Shown here: positions 54,742-62,652 of the stretch, piece by piece
How the letters are laid out: each line of letters opens with the position of its first letter
Numbering within the stretch: position 1 is the stretch's first letter
Origin: Streptomyces europaeiscabiei
Lineage (GTDB): Bacteria > Actinomycetota > Actinomycetes > Streptomycetales > Streptomycetaceae
DNA: 64,000 nt
Reading direction: 5' to 3'
NCBI RefSeq assembly: GCF_036346855.1
Contig: NZ_CP107841.1
Location: 6,762,001-6,826,000, forward strand
Translations under genes and position numbers: made by a program
Notes under the pieces: model-generated
Seen by the model: the letters and a program-made list of their open reading frames with translations, nothing else
What the model was told of the DNA's origin: nothing
The model's database searches: none

Positions 54742-56032
54742 CGTCCTGATCCTTCTGCAGGGGCGTACGACCCGGCGACTCGACCGGATCGTCGGTGCTG
54801 GAGGGCGGTGTGTACGGGACACTGAGTCCCGGCATGGGCGGTGCCGACGGCCCGGCGGGCAGCCGGCGCGGTACGGCCTTCTCCATGAGACGGTTCTGGG
54901 CGACGACCACCATGCGGGCCAGCCGGTCCTCGAACCGTTGTCTTTCGACCTGGACCTGGAACAGCGGATCGTAGGGGTCGTTGCGCCGCATCCAGTTGCG
55001 TCTGAAGATCTGCTGAAGGTCGGTCCACAGCTTCTCGTCGACGGATTCCTCGTCCGTCTCGTGACACGGCACGAGCACGCCGGTGACAGGGTGGTTCTGC
55101 CGGTCGTAGTCGGACAGCGGAGCGCGGTACCGGCTTTCCCGGGCGGCCCACGCGTCGACCAGCAGCACGGATGTCTGGTTGTTGTTCGTGGCCTCGTCGA
55201 GCTTCTCGCCGAGGCCACGGTCGACGACTTCCAGGCTGCTCGTGCACCCCTCGTCGATGATCACGCGCTGAGCCCGGTAGGCCACGGTGGGATGGATCGG
55301 CGGGTGGTACGGCGTCCAGTCGAGTGGTGAGGGCCCGTAGTACTCGCACCGCTGCCGGCCCGTGGGTAGGGGGTCGGTGACACCCGCGGCGATGAACACC
55401 CGGACGTGACCGGTGTTATGTCTCCCCGGCCCCGCGGGTTCCCGCCCTTCGAAAGGGCTGCGCACGGCCCCCAGGTCGAGGCCCTGCGCGCGGGGCAGCC
55501 GAAAGAGATCGGCGACGTGCTGCACCCGCTTCGCGACGAGTTCCAGGACGGTGCGGTAGGCGCGGCCTCCTGGAGCGGAACGCAGCAGCCCCATCAGACC
55601 CTGCTCCAGGTACTCCTGACCCATCGGAGGTTCGAAGTACTGGTACTTGCTGATCTCCGGCGGCATCGCATGGTGCAGGGGGACCCACAGGACCGGTATG
55701 AGCGCCGGTACCTCTATGTCGGTCTGCTCGCGATACCTGACCAGCCGGGATTCGAAGGCGGCCCATTCCTTGCCGCAGTAGAGACTGTTGACGTAGGCGG
55801 GCGAGCACAGGGTCACCAGGGCCCGACAGTGCCCGATCTCGTTGCCGAGCGCGCTCTCCCAGTCCATGCCCAGGCCGAGCCGTTCGATGTCGAGGAACGG
55901 CTGCTGTCCGCTGCAGTCCGCACCCAGGCGGCCCAGCTCCGCCAACAGGTCGTCGTAGAAACGACGTACGAAGGCGCTGCCCCGGTCGTCCCGGCGCGCA
56001 TAGCTCAGGAAGAAGTACGGCTCTCGCTCCAA
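54731..56032 (-). CDS. fxsC: FxsC protein with N-terminal TIR-like domain
   Basis: The product has 433 residues from TTG 56032. The N-terminus PYFFLSYARRDDRG and the following FVRRFYDDLLAELGRLG have the TIR fold pattern, with LVTLCSPAYVNSLYCGKEWAAFESR. The C-terminal half has a TIR-related segment (VRVFIAAG...) and DWTPYHPP, typical of the FxsC family. The stop overlaps the fxsT start. TTG is weakly served by GGGGTG; no other start fits. Its role in the fxs pathway is unknown. Confidence 0.87.
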   Translation of the reverse strand: MEREPYFFLSYARRDDRGSAFVRRFYDDLLAELGRLGADCSGQQPFLDIERLGLGMDWESALGNEIGHCRALVTLCSPAYVNSLYCGKEWAAFESRLVRYREQTDIEVPALIPVLWVPLHHAMPPEISKYQYFEPPMGQEYLEQGLMGLLRSAPGGRAYRTVLELVAKRVQHVADLFRLPRAQGLDLGAVRSPFEGREPAGPGRHNTGHVRVFIAAGVTDPLPTGRQRCEYYGPSPLDWTPYHPPIHPTVAYRAQRVIIDEGCTSSLEVVDRGLGEKLDEATNNNQTSVLLVDAWAARESRYRAPLSDYDRQNHPVTGVLVPCHETDEESVDEKLWTDLQQIFRRNWMRRNDPYDPLFQVQVERQRFEDRLARMVVVAQNRLMEKAVPRRLPAGPSAPPMPGLSVPYTPPSSTDDPVESPGRTPLQKDQDDER

Positions 56033-56194
56033 AACACCCCCCGGCCGTCGTATCCGGCCGCGGGCGTTTCACCGCGCCTATGAGCCGGGATACGTGCGTG
56101 GCAACGTGATACCCCACTGGGCGGGGGCTCAACTCACCACGGGGGGGGACGGATCGTAGTTGGCCGAAAGGAGGCGAGGAGGGCTGTCGACGTG

Positions 56195-56365
56195 TCAGAG
56201 AAGCGCCGACGAGAATGCGGCGAAGCTCTCGCCCGACGGGAATCGCACATCGCGGAGCACCGACGCGAGGACCGTGTCCGGCAGATCCTCCAGCGCGTCC
56301 ATGGGCAGGTCGGTGATGTCCACCAGGTCCGAGACGTACTCGGGGCCGCTCGTCTCTCTCAGCAC
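56195..56365 (-). CDS. fxsA: FxSxx-COOH type RiPP precursor peptide
   Basis: The peptide has 56 residues from GTG 56365 (AAAGG seven bases upstream; an in-frame TAG precedes it). The leader holds VDITDLPMDALEDLPDTVLA, like known FxsA leaders. The core ends E-S-F-A-A-F-S-S-A-L-L then TGA. The Phe and Ser at -6 and -4 would normally be at -5 and -3, so one extra Leu follows the FxSxx motif. FxsB is expected to join Phe51 to Ser53. It lies 162 bases before fxsC in the same direction. Too short for common gene finders. Confidence 0.85.
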   Translation of the reverse strand: MLRETSGPEYVSDLVDITDLPMDALEDLPDTVLASVLRDVRFPSGESFAAFSSALL

Positions 56366-56726
56366 CTGCGTGCCTTTCTACCTCGCACGCGCCGACTGTG
56401 GGGGCGTGCTGGTTGTCCGGTGCCACGCCGGGGCCCGGGGCGACGGGACAGAGCCTAGTCGCAGAGCAGCTCTGTTACGCAGTGGGGAGGCCCGCCAGAG
56501 GGAAATTCACACCCTTTGTCGCCGGTGATCGACGCTCGGGCGGGGGTGAAGGCGTGGGCACCTTCGTCGACCGTGCGGGACGTTGTCGCGGTGCCCGACC
56601 CCAGGGGGTCGTTCTCCAGCGGCCCCTGTCTTCTCCCTGTCGGGAACGTGCGGGTTCGAGGGTGTCGATCTCTTGGGGTGGGCAGTCCTTGAGCAGGTCG
56701 GCACATCAGGCTGGGGAGGGGACCAC
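56366..56726. other. 361-base gap, promoter side of the fxs locus
   Basis: No gene with family support. The fxsA ribosome site is at the left end and a Shine-Dalgarno sequence for the small membrane protein at the right. Divergent promoters for both must lie here. I see no clear operator or terminator. Confidence 0.4.
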
Positions 56727-56900
56727 ATGTGGGTGGCATGGGCGATACTCGGCGTGTTCGTCGTGTTCAGCGGTGAGTTCCGTGTGCTGGCGGTCGCCGC
56801 CGGAGCGCTCCTGCTGTGGGTCGGGTACAAGCGGAGCAACATGCTGCTGACGGCGGTCGGCGCGGGCTTCCTCGCGCTGATGCTGTACGTGGCGTACTGA
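56727..56900 (+). CDS. small two-helix membrane protein
   Basis: The protein has 57 residues from ATG 56727, preceded by GGGGAGGGG. Two membrane helices (MWVAWAILGVFVVFSG and LTAVGAGFLALMLYVAY) flank a short basic loop (YKRSN), giving a hairpin topology. I do not recognise a family. It reads away from the fxs locus and stops about 50 bases before the convergent PLP-enzyme gene. The longer frame back to 56583 lacks a good start and is not used. Confidence 0.6.
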   Translation: MWVAWAILGVFVVFSGEFRVLAVAAGALLLWVGYKRSNMLLTAVGAGFLALMLYVAY

Positions 56901-56950
56901 CGCCGACTCCGGTCGTGCCGTTCACCGGCCCGGCCGGAGTCCCCGGTCCC

Positions 56951-58057
56951 TCAGCTCCCGGTCAACCCCGTCTTCAACCCCGCGCCGCACAACGGCACCA
57001 CCGCCGTACGGGTCCCGAGTGCGCCCTCCCGTACGGCCGCCCAGCAGGCCACGCCCGTGGACTCGACGTACAGGCCGCGGGAGGCCAGGTCGCGTTGGGC
57101 GTGGCGGAGCTGGTCCTCGGTCACGGTGAGGAAGGCGCCGCCGGAGTCGCGGACGGCGCGGAGGATCTGGCGGGCCCGGGGAGGGTGGGGGATGGCGATG
57201 CCCTCGGCGAAGGTGGGGGCCGTCGGGGTGGTCCCGACGAGATCGTCGGCGCCCTCGGTCCAGGCGTGGGCCAGGGGCGCGACGGCGGCGGACTGGACGG
57301 CGTAGAGGGCGGGGCGGCGGTCGATGAGGCCCGCCGCGTGCAGTTCGGCGACGGCGAGGGCCGCGCCCAGCAACAGTGTGCCGTTGCCGACAGGGACGAC
57401 GATCACCTCGGGGAGACGGCCGCCGAGGTCCTCCCACAGTTCGTGGACGTAGGTCTTGGTGCCGTGCAGGAAGTACGGGTTGTAGACGTGCGAGGCGTAG
57501 AAGACGCCGTCCGCGTCCGCCGCCTTGCGGGCCACGCGGGCCGTGGCCTCGCGGTCGCCGTCGACGAGGTGAAGCTGCGCGCCGTGCGCCCCGATCTGCT
57601 CCAGCTTCTTGTCCGACGTACCGGCCGGGACGTACACGGTGCAGGGCAGCGCGGCCCGTGCGCAGTACGCGGCGACCGCCGTGCCCGCGTTGCCGCTGCT
57701 GTCGGCGATCACCCGCCGGGGCCCGAGCCGCAGGGCCAGTTCGGCGAGGAGCACCGCGCCCCGGTCCTTGAAGGAGAGTGTCGGCATCAGGAAGTCGAGC
57801 TTGGCCCGGATGCCGTCCCTCAGATCGACCAACGGGGTCCGGCCCTCGCCCAGCGAGATCGTGGGCCCCGCGAGGGGGAGGCATTCCGCGTAGCGCCAGA
57901 GAGAGTTCACCCGTCCGGTCAGGGACTTGAGCGGTGCCGGTGTGGGTGCGAAGTCCAGGTCCAGGGGGCCACGGCAGGCCGGGCAGCACCAGGCGAGCGA
58001 GGCGGCGGGGACGCGCGTGCCGTCCGTCGGGCAGAAGCGATCCGGCAGAGGGGTCAT
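56951..58057 (-). CDS. threonine-synthase-like PLP enzyme
   Basis: The protein has 368 residues. An N-terminal zinc ribbon (C9, C24-C25, C28) is followed by the fold-type II PLP domain with lysine K97 in TLSFKDRGA, phosphate loop SSGNAGTA and Gly-rich VVPVGNGTLLLGA, and a C-terminal PLCGAGLKTGL. Related to threonine synthase, which makes threonine from phosphohomoserine, but isolated from thrB and hom, so other beta-replacement or elimination substrates are possible. The start is ATG 58057. Confidence 0.88.
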   Translation of the reverse strand: MTPLPDRFCPTDGTRVPAASLAWCCPACRGPLDLDFAPTPAPLKSLTGRVNSLWRYAECLPLAGPTISLGEGRTPLVDLRDGIRAKLDFLMPTLSFKDRGAVLLAELALRLGPRRVIADSSGNAGTAVAAYCARAALPCTVYVPAGTSDKKLEQIGAHGAQLHLVDGDREATARVARKAADADGVFYASHVYNPYFLHGTKTYVHELWEDLGGRLPEVIVVPVGNGTLLLGAALAVAELHAAGLIDRRPALYAVQSAAVAPLAHAWTEGADDLVGTTPTAPTFAEGIAIPHPPRARQILRAVRDSGGAFLTVTEDQLRHAQRDLASRGLYVESTGVACWAAVREGALGTRTAVVPLCGAGLKTGLTGS

Positions 58058-58301
58058 GAGCGAAGGTTAGTTGGGTCGGTCGGGGCGGCCGGGACGGTCG
58101 GTGACGGTGCGTCATGGTGGGACCGGGCGGGCGCTGCGTCCTTGCCTGCGATCCGATCACCCGGGGAGGGCCCCATGCGGTGTCCCGACCCGTTCCGTGT
58201 CCCGCCCCGCCCGACGTATCGCCCACGCCCGTCCCCCGCTTACCATGCGCCCAGTCGTACGTCAGTTCCCACCCCGCTCGGCGCAAGGAGCACCCGTACC
58301 C

Positions 58302-59537
58302 GTGACCACACCCCCACCCCTCGGGCCCCCGCCACCCCATGGTGGTGGCCAGTTCCCGCCCCCGGGGCAGCCGCAGGCCGGGGCCGGGCAGCCGTTTGCG
58401 TACCAGGTGCCTCCGCAGGTCCCGGGTCAGGCGTGGGGTCGGACCTGGGGGCAGCCGTATCCGGCGTTGCGGCCGGCCCCGCCTGTCAACGGACTCGCGA
58501 TCGCCGCCCTGGTGCTCGGGGTGCTGTGCTTCCTGCCCGGCGTCGGGCTGCTGCTGGGAGTCGTCGCGCTGGTGCAGATCCGGAGGAAGGGGGAGCGCGG
58601 CAAGGGCATGGCGGTGGCCGGAATCGTCCTCTCGACGGTCGGCGCGCTGCTGATGACGCTGGCGTTCACCACGGGAGGCGCGCGCGACGCGTGGGACGGC
58701 TTCCGCGACGCGGCGAGCAGCGCGGGTGGCACCTTCTCGGTGGCCAGGGGGGAGTGCTTCGACTCCCCGAGCGGCTCCCTGGAGGAGTACGCGTACGACG
58801 TCGACATCGTGCCGTGCGACGGTGAGCACGACGCGGAGGTGTTCGCCGGCTTCTCGATGCCGGACGGCGCCTACCCGGGCGACGACGCGGTCACCGACGC
58901 CGCCGACGATGAGTGCTACGCCCGCTCGGAGCTGTACGCGATGGATCCCTGGGCGCTCCCGGCCGACGTCGACGTCTACTACTTCACGCCCTCCCGGCAG
59001 AGCTGGCGGTACGGCGACCGTGAGATCACCTGCATGTTCGGCAACGTGGACCCCGAGGGCAGCCTGACGGGGTCGCTGCGGCAGGACGGCACGACCCTCG
59101 ACGACGACCAGCTCGCCTTCCTGGAGGCCGACGCGATCCTGGACGACGCCTTCGACGGGGTACCCGCCACGGAGTACGTCGAGGACGACCTGACCGGGCA
59201 CAAGGCGTGGGCGTCGCAGGTGGTCCACGCCCTGGAACAGCAGACGCAGGCGTTGCGCGCGCACGACTGGGAGTCCTCCGCCGCAAAGGCGGTCACCGAC
59301 TACGCCGAGGCCCTGGACCGGGCGCGCGAGGAGTGGGAGGCGGCGAGCAGAGCGAGTGAGGCCGAGGACTTCACCGACCACTGGGACAAGGCGCACCGGC
59401 TGACCGACGGCCCGAAGGCGGTCACCGCACGCGAGGCTCTGGGGCTGGCCACCGAGTCGCCGGTATACGACGACGAGGACTACGACGAGGACAACGGCGA
59501 GGGTGACGGCGAGGACGGCTCCGACGCAGAGGTGTGA
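58302..59537 (+). CDS. DUF4190 and septum-formation-like membrane protein
   Basis: From GTG 58302, with AAGGAG upstream, the product has 411 residues. A Pro/Gly/Gln-rich cytoplasmic start (1-65) leads to two DUF4190 helices (NGLAIAALVLGVLCFLPGVGLLLGVVALVQI and GMAVAGIVLSTVGALLMTLAF). The large extracytoplasmic part has C-containing ARGECFDSP and VPCDGEHDAEVFAGF, the septum-formation/DUF4190 pattern. A helical region and acidic tail follow. Function in the envelope unknown. Confidence 0.85.
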   Translation: MTTPPPLGPPPPHGGGQFPPPGQPQAGAGQPFAYQVPPQVPGQAWGRTWGQPYPALRPAPPVNGLAIAALVLGVLCFLPGVGLLLGVVALVQIRRKGERGKGMAVAGIVLSTVGALLMTLAFTTGGARDAWDGFRDAASSAGGTFSVARGECFDSPSGSLEEYAYDVDIVPCDGEHDAEVFAGFSMPDGAYPGDDAVTDAADDECYARSELYAMDPWALPADVDVYYFTPSRQSWRYGDREITCMFGNVDPEGSLTGSLRQDGTTLDDDQLAFLEADAILDDAFDGVPATEYVEDDLTGHKAWASQVVHALEQQTQALRAHDWESSAAKAVTDYAEALDRAREEWEAASRASEAEDFTDHWDKAHRLTDGPKAVTAREALGLATESPVYDDEDYDEDNGEGDGEDGSDAEV

Positions 59538-59684
59538 CGCCATCCATAGTGGGGAGAAAGTGCCTGCGTAAAGCCCCCACCGGCCACATGTCATCACATC
59601 GAGTGATTCTCTGGCCTTCGCTTGCATGGCCGAACCCACGGTTGCCACGCTGTTGCTGTCTGTACATCCTGATGGGAGCGGCCA

Positions 59685-60437
59685 GTGACTTTCGGTGAGC
59701 AGCCGGCGTACTTGCGTGTCGCGGGTGATCTCCGCAGGAAGATCGTGAACGGTTCGCTGCCGCCGCACACCCGTCTCCCTTCCCAGGCCCGTATCCGTGA
59801 GGAGTACGGCGTTTCGGACACGGTCGCGCTGGAGGCCCGCAAGGTGCTCATGGCCGAGGGGCTGGTGGAGGGCCGCTCCGGTTCGGGCACGTATGTGCGA
59901 GAGCGGCCGGTGCCGCGTCGGGTCTCCCGCTCCGGGTTCCGGCCCGCGGGCGGTGCCACGCCCTTCCGGCAGGAGCAGGCCGATGCCGAGGCGCGCGGCA
60001 CCTGGGAGTCGCGCAGCGAGCAGGTAGAGGCGGGCCGGACGGTCGCCGAGCGGCTCGCGATCCAGCCGGGCGACCGTGTGATGTGCACCCGGTACACCTT
60101 CCGGGACGCGGGGGAGGCGATGATGCTCTCCACCTCCTGGGAGCCCCTGGCCGTCACCGGCCGCACGCCCGTGATGCTGCCCGAGGAGGGGCCTCTCGGG
60201 GGAATGGGCGTCGTCGAGCGCATGGCGGCCATCGACGTCGTCGTCGACAACGTCACCGAGGAGGTCGGCGCCCGCCCCGGCCTCGCCGAGGAGTTGCTCG
60301 CCCTCGGTGGCGTCCCCGGACATGTCGTCCTGGTCGTCCACCGCACCTACTTCGCCTCCGGCCGCCCGGTGGAGACGGCGGAGGTGGTGGTCCCGGCGGA
60401 CCGATACCAGGTGGCGTATCACCTGCCGGTGAAGTGA
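59685..60437 (+). CDS. GntR family transcriptional regulator (HutC/UTRA type)
   Basis: The product has 250 residues from GTG 59685 (GGGAG upstream). The GntR winged helix (about 8-70) includes LRVAGDLRRKIVNGSLPPHTRLPSQARIREEYGVSDTVA and LVEGRSGSGTYV. The C-terminal UTRA effector domain (about 95-245) has GDRVMCTRYTF and LVVHRTYFASGRPVETAEVVVPADRYQVAYHL. This is the common Streptomyces class seen on chromosomes and in integrative elements (KorSA-like). No target operon is next to it. Confidence 0.88.
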   Translation: MTFGEQPAYLRVAGDLRRKIVNGSLPPHTRLPSQARIREEYGVSDTVALEARKVLMAEGLVEGRSGSGTYVRERPVPRRVSRSGFRPAGGATPFRQEQADAEARGTWESRSEQVEAGRTVAERLAIQPGDRVMCTRYTFRDAGEAMMLSTSWEPLAVTGRTPVMLPEEGPLGGMGVVERMAAIDVVVDNVTEEVGARPGLAEELLALGGVPGHVVLVVHRTYFASGRPVETAEVVVPADRYQVAYHLPVK

Positions 60438-60881
60438 GCGCCGGGTGTCGCTCGTTCGGGAAACCGCTGAATCCGTGTGTACGGGACGGTGACGCGGGCA
60501 TGGGTCAAGTGGCCTTTGCCGGGGGGAAGTTGGACTTGTCGGAGCCTTGGGAATTCGTCCGAACGTAGTTCGAATTCGGTCGTTCTTGGCGCCGGGTCAC
60601 CATGACGCCCGGTAGCGGCCCGTTTCGTACGAACGGCACTGGACCGCTGCTCGTCGGAGCGCTGGGGGGCGCGCGAGGAGTGATCGATGGCGCGTTGTAC
60701 GGGGTGCGCCCCCCTCGTCTTGGCCGGTTGCGTACCTCTTTGTGAAAAGACGGATTCGCTGCGTGAAGGTTAGGCGTACGCTCGGGCATATGCGGAATGC
60801 GGTTTCCTTAGGCGGCGGGGCGCGGCGGCATCCGGGGGCGGGACCTGGGCGAGCCGGGGCGGGAAGGAGCGGTGGGGGTCG
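60438..60881. other. 444-base gap without a gene
   Basis: Only short, unsupported ORFs. The right part (about 60735-60790, TTGTGAAAAGACGG onward) is less GC-rich and may hold the promoter of the SPOR-like gene. No hairpin, repeat or riboswitch recognised. Confidence 0.4.
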
Positions 60882-61082
60882 ATGAACGACGGCACGATCA
60901 CTCTTCCCTGGCTCGTCATAAGGCAGGACGACAACGGCAATCGCTACCGGGTGGGCAGGTATGCGACGCGTGCCGAGGCGCAGAAGATCGCGGACAGCCT
61001 CGACAGCCGCGGCCACAAGCAGCTCTACTGGGTCGAACGCGTCGGGCAGAACGGCCAGAACGGGCAGAGTGGGAGCAACTGA
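60882..61082 (+). CDS. small SPOR-like protein
   Basis: The protein has 66 residues: MNDGTITLPWLVIRQDDNGN, then RYRVGRYATRAEAQKIADSLDSRGHKQLYWVER. The spacing of RYRVG, RAEAQKIAD and a final beta strand resembles an SPOR (peptidoglycan-binding) repeat, but there is no membrane or signal segment, so it would be cytoplasmic. The C-terminus has NGQNGQSGSN. The start ATG 60882 follows GGAGCGGTGGGGGTCG. Common in Streptomyces, function unknown. Confidence 0.8.
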   Translation: MNDGTITLPWLVIRQDDNGNRYRVGRYATRAEAQKIADSLDSRGHKQLYWVERVGQNGQNGQSGSN

Positions 61083-61127
61083 TTCACTCCGCCCGGCGTC
61101 CGTGTCCGCTCCCGTAGGCTCCCGCGC

Positions 61128-61532
61128 ATGACCGAACCGATCGTGGTGGTGGGAGCCGCTCTGCTGAGTGACGGGCGACTGCTGGCCGCGCGCCGCAGCG
61201 CACCGCCTGAGCTGGCCGGACGCTGGGAACTGCCGGGCGGCAAGGTGGAGCCCGGTGAGCCGCCCGAGCAGGCGCTCGTGCGTGAGTTGCGCGAAGAGCT
61301 GGGTGTCGAGGCGAAGTCCGCGGAGCGGGTGCCCGGTGAGTGGGTGGTGCGTCCGGGGTATGTGCTGCGGGTCTGGATCGCGCATCTGCTGTCCGGTGAG
61401 CCCCGGCCGCTGGAGGATCACGACGAGCTGCGATGGCTCACCGTGGACGAGGTGTGGGATGTCGACTGGCTGGAGCAGGATGTGCCGGCGGTGATGGAGG
61501 CGGCGCGGGTGGCTTGGGGTGACGTTGGCTGA
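61128..61532 (+). CDS. Nudix hydrolase, MutT-type (8-oxo-dGTPase-like)
   Basis: The protein has 134 residues. A complete Nudix box runs 37-60 (GGKVEPGEPPEQ, then ALVRELREELGV), matching GX5EX7REUXEEXGU. The N-terminus IVVVGAALLSDGRLLAARRSAPPELAGRWELPGG and the C-terminal HDELRWLTVDEVWDVDWLEQD are typical of the actinobacterial (deoxy)nucleoside triphosphate pyrophosphohydrolase group that sanitises oxidised nucleotides. Starts 45 bases after the SPOR-like gene. Confidence 0.9.
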   Translation: MTEPIVVVGAALLSDGRLLAARRSAPPELAGRWELPGGKVEPGEPPEQALVRELREELGVEAKSAERVPGEWVVRPGYVLRVWIAHLLSGEPRPLEDHDELRWLTVDEVWDVDWLEQDVPAVMEAARVAWGDVG

Positions 61533-61928
61533 GTGGTGGCCGGGGGTGTGATGCGCTGCCGGGTGCGTGGATCTTGCCGCCTCCGCTCCCCCTTGCCCTG
61601 CCTCCTGCACCCTCGGCTTCGTCGAGTGGGGGACCCCCGTCCAGGCGTGCTGCCTCCTCGGCCCCGGACTGCCTCTGAGGGGCTGTCGTCCCGGGCTGCG
61701 GCGCGCGTTGGGTGTGGCCGGTCGCGCGGGTTCCCCGCGCCCCTGACGGGGTCCGTCGTGGCGGACCCCGCAGTTTCGTCAAGGATGGCCCTTTTCTTGT
61801 GCGGCGCGATGCGCCCCCTACGCCGTTCGTGCCACAGTGCGCCCTCGTGCGCGGTACTTCGTGCGGGATATCGGGTATGTGCCCATTAACCCCATGAAAC
61901 CGGACAGGGCCTGCTTCTGGACTGGGAA
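61533..61928. other. 396-base gap with two dispersed repeats
   Basis: About 61612-61641 carries the inverted form of the palindrome found at 8116-8153 (CTCGGCTTCGTCGAGTGGGG). Bases 61723-61745 are an inverted copy of the GGGGCGCGGGGAAC repeat. An open frame through the gap has no family features. Confidence 0.55.
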
Positions 61929-62336
61929 GTGATCGGCGTGATCGACAGCGGAGACGACTGCGCCGAGTGGACCTTTCCGGCGGAGCCGGGAGCGGTGCGG
62001 GACGCTCGTGCGGTGGTGCGAAGGCAGCTGCGTGAGTGGGAACTCGATGTGCTCGGGGACATCACCGCCCTGTTGGTGAGCGAGCTGGTGACCAACGCGC
62101 TGCGACACGCGACGGGACCCATCGGAGTGCGGCTCGTGCGCCCCGCCGGCCCCTCGGGTGCTCTCCTGGTCGAGGTCTCCGACCCTCTGCCCGATCCGCC
62201 GCGCGAGCGCGCGGCCGATGTCGACGACGAGAGCGGCCGGGGTCTGCAGTTGGTGGCCTGTTCCTCGCGAGCCTGGGGTACACGCCCCGGGGAGGCGGGC
62301 AAGACGGTCTGGTTCGAGCTGGCGGTTCCCGGCTGA
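61929..62336 (+). CDS. HATPase_c anti-sigma-type ATP-binding protein
   Basis: The product has 135 residues from GTG 61929, or GTG 61938 three codons on. The GHKL fold of serine kinases related to RsbW/SpoIIAB is complete: N box SELVTNALRHATGPIG, G1 LLVEVSDPLPDPP, and G2 DDESGRGLQLVACS, ending KTVWFELAVPG. Streptomyces encodes dozens of these; they bind anti-anti-sigma factors or act with PP2C phosphatases such as the next gene. No sigma factor gene is adjacent. Confidence 0.87.
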   Translation: MIGVIDSGDDCAEWTFPAEPGAVRDARAVVRRQLREWELDVLGDITALLVSELVTNALRHATGPIGVRLVRPAGPSGALLVEVSDPLPDPPRERAADVDDESGRGLQLVACSSRAWGTRPGEAGKTVWFELAVPG

Positions 62337-62652
62337 GCGGCCTTGCCGACGTACGGGGTGAAGGTCCTGGTGCACGGCGGGAGTCCACGGCGTACGGCCG
62401 GGGGAGGGGGCGGCTCCCCGGGGCGTGCGTGCGACCGACTGGTTCAAGCCAGTAGGGCTGGCCGGAGTCTTTGATTCGAGAGGGCATCGCCTGGTTAGAA
62501 GACTTGGGAGTATGTTCCGGCCGGTCCAAAAACGATCGGGACCGTGCTGTGATCGTGAACACCGTGTTGTGCGGCGCCGTAGTGCTGGATACTGCGGGCA
62601 GCCGCCCCTGGTGACCGAAGCCGGACGCGGTGAGCTGGAGGGGACGGTTCGC
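62337..62652. other. 316-base gap upstream of the PAS protein
   Basis: No gene. The middle (about 62465-62545) is AT-richer than average and may contain the promoter. No hairpin or repeat family member seen. Confidence 0.4.

Noticed and set aside
54742..55218. N-terminal extension of fxsT by 159 codons
   Set aside because: The extension overlaps fxsC in another frame and is low in complexity; ATG 54741 directly precedes the MinD-type P-loop and overlaps the fxsC stop.
56922..60422. An 1166-codon minus-strand frame
   Set aside because: It runs out of frame through the PLP-enzyme gene and antisense to the DUF4190 and GntR genes; no recognisable domains.
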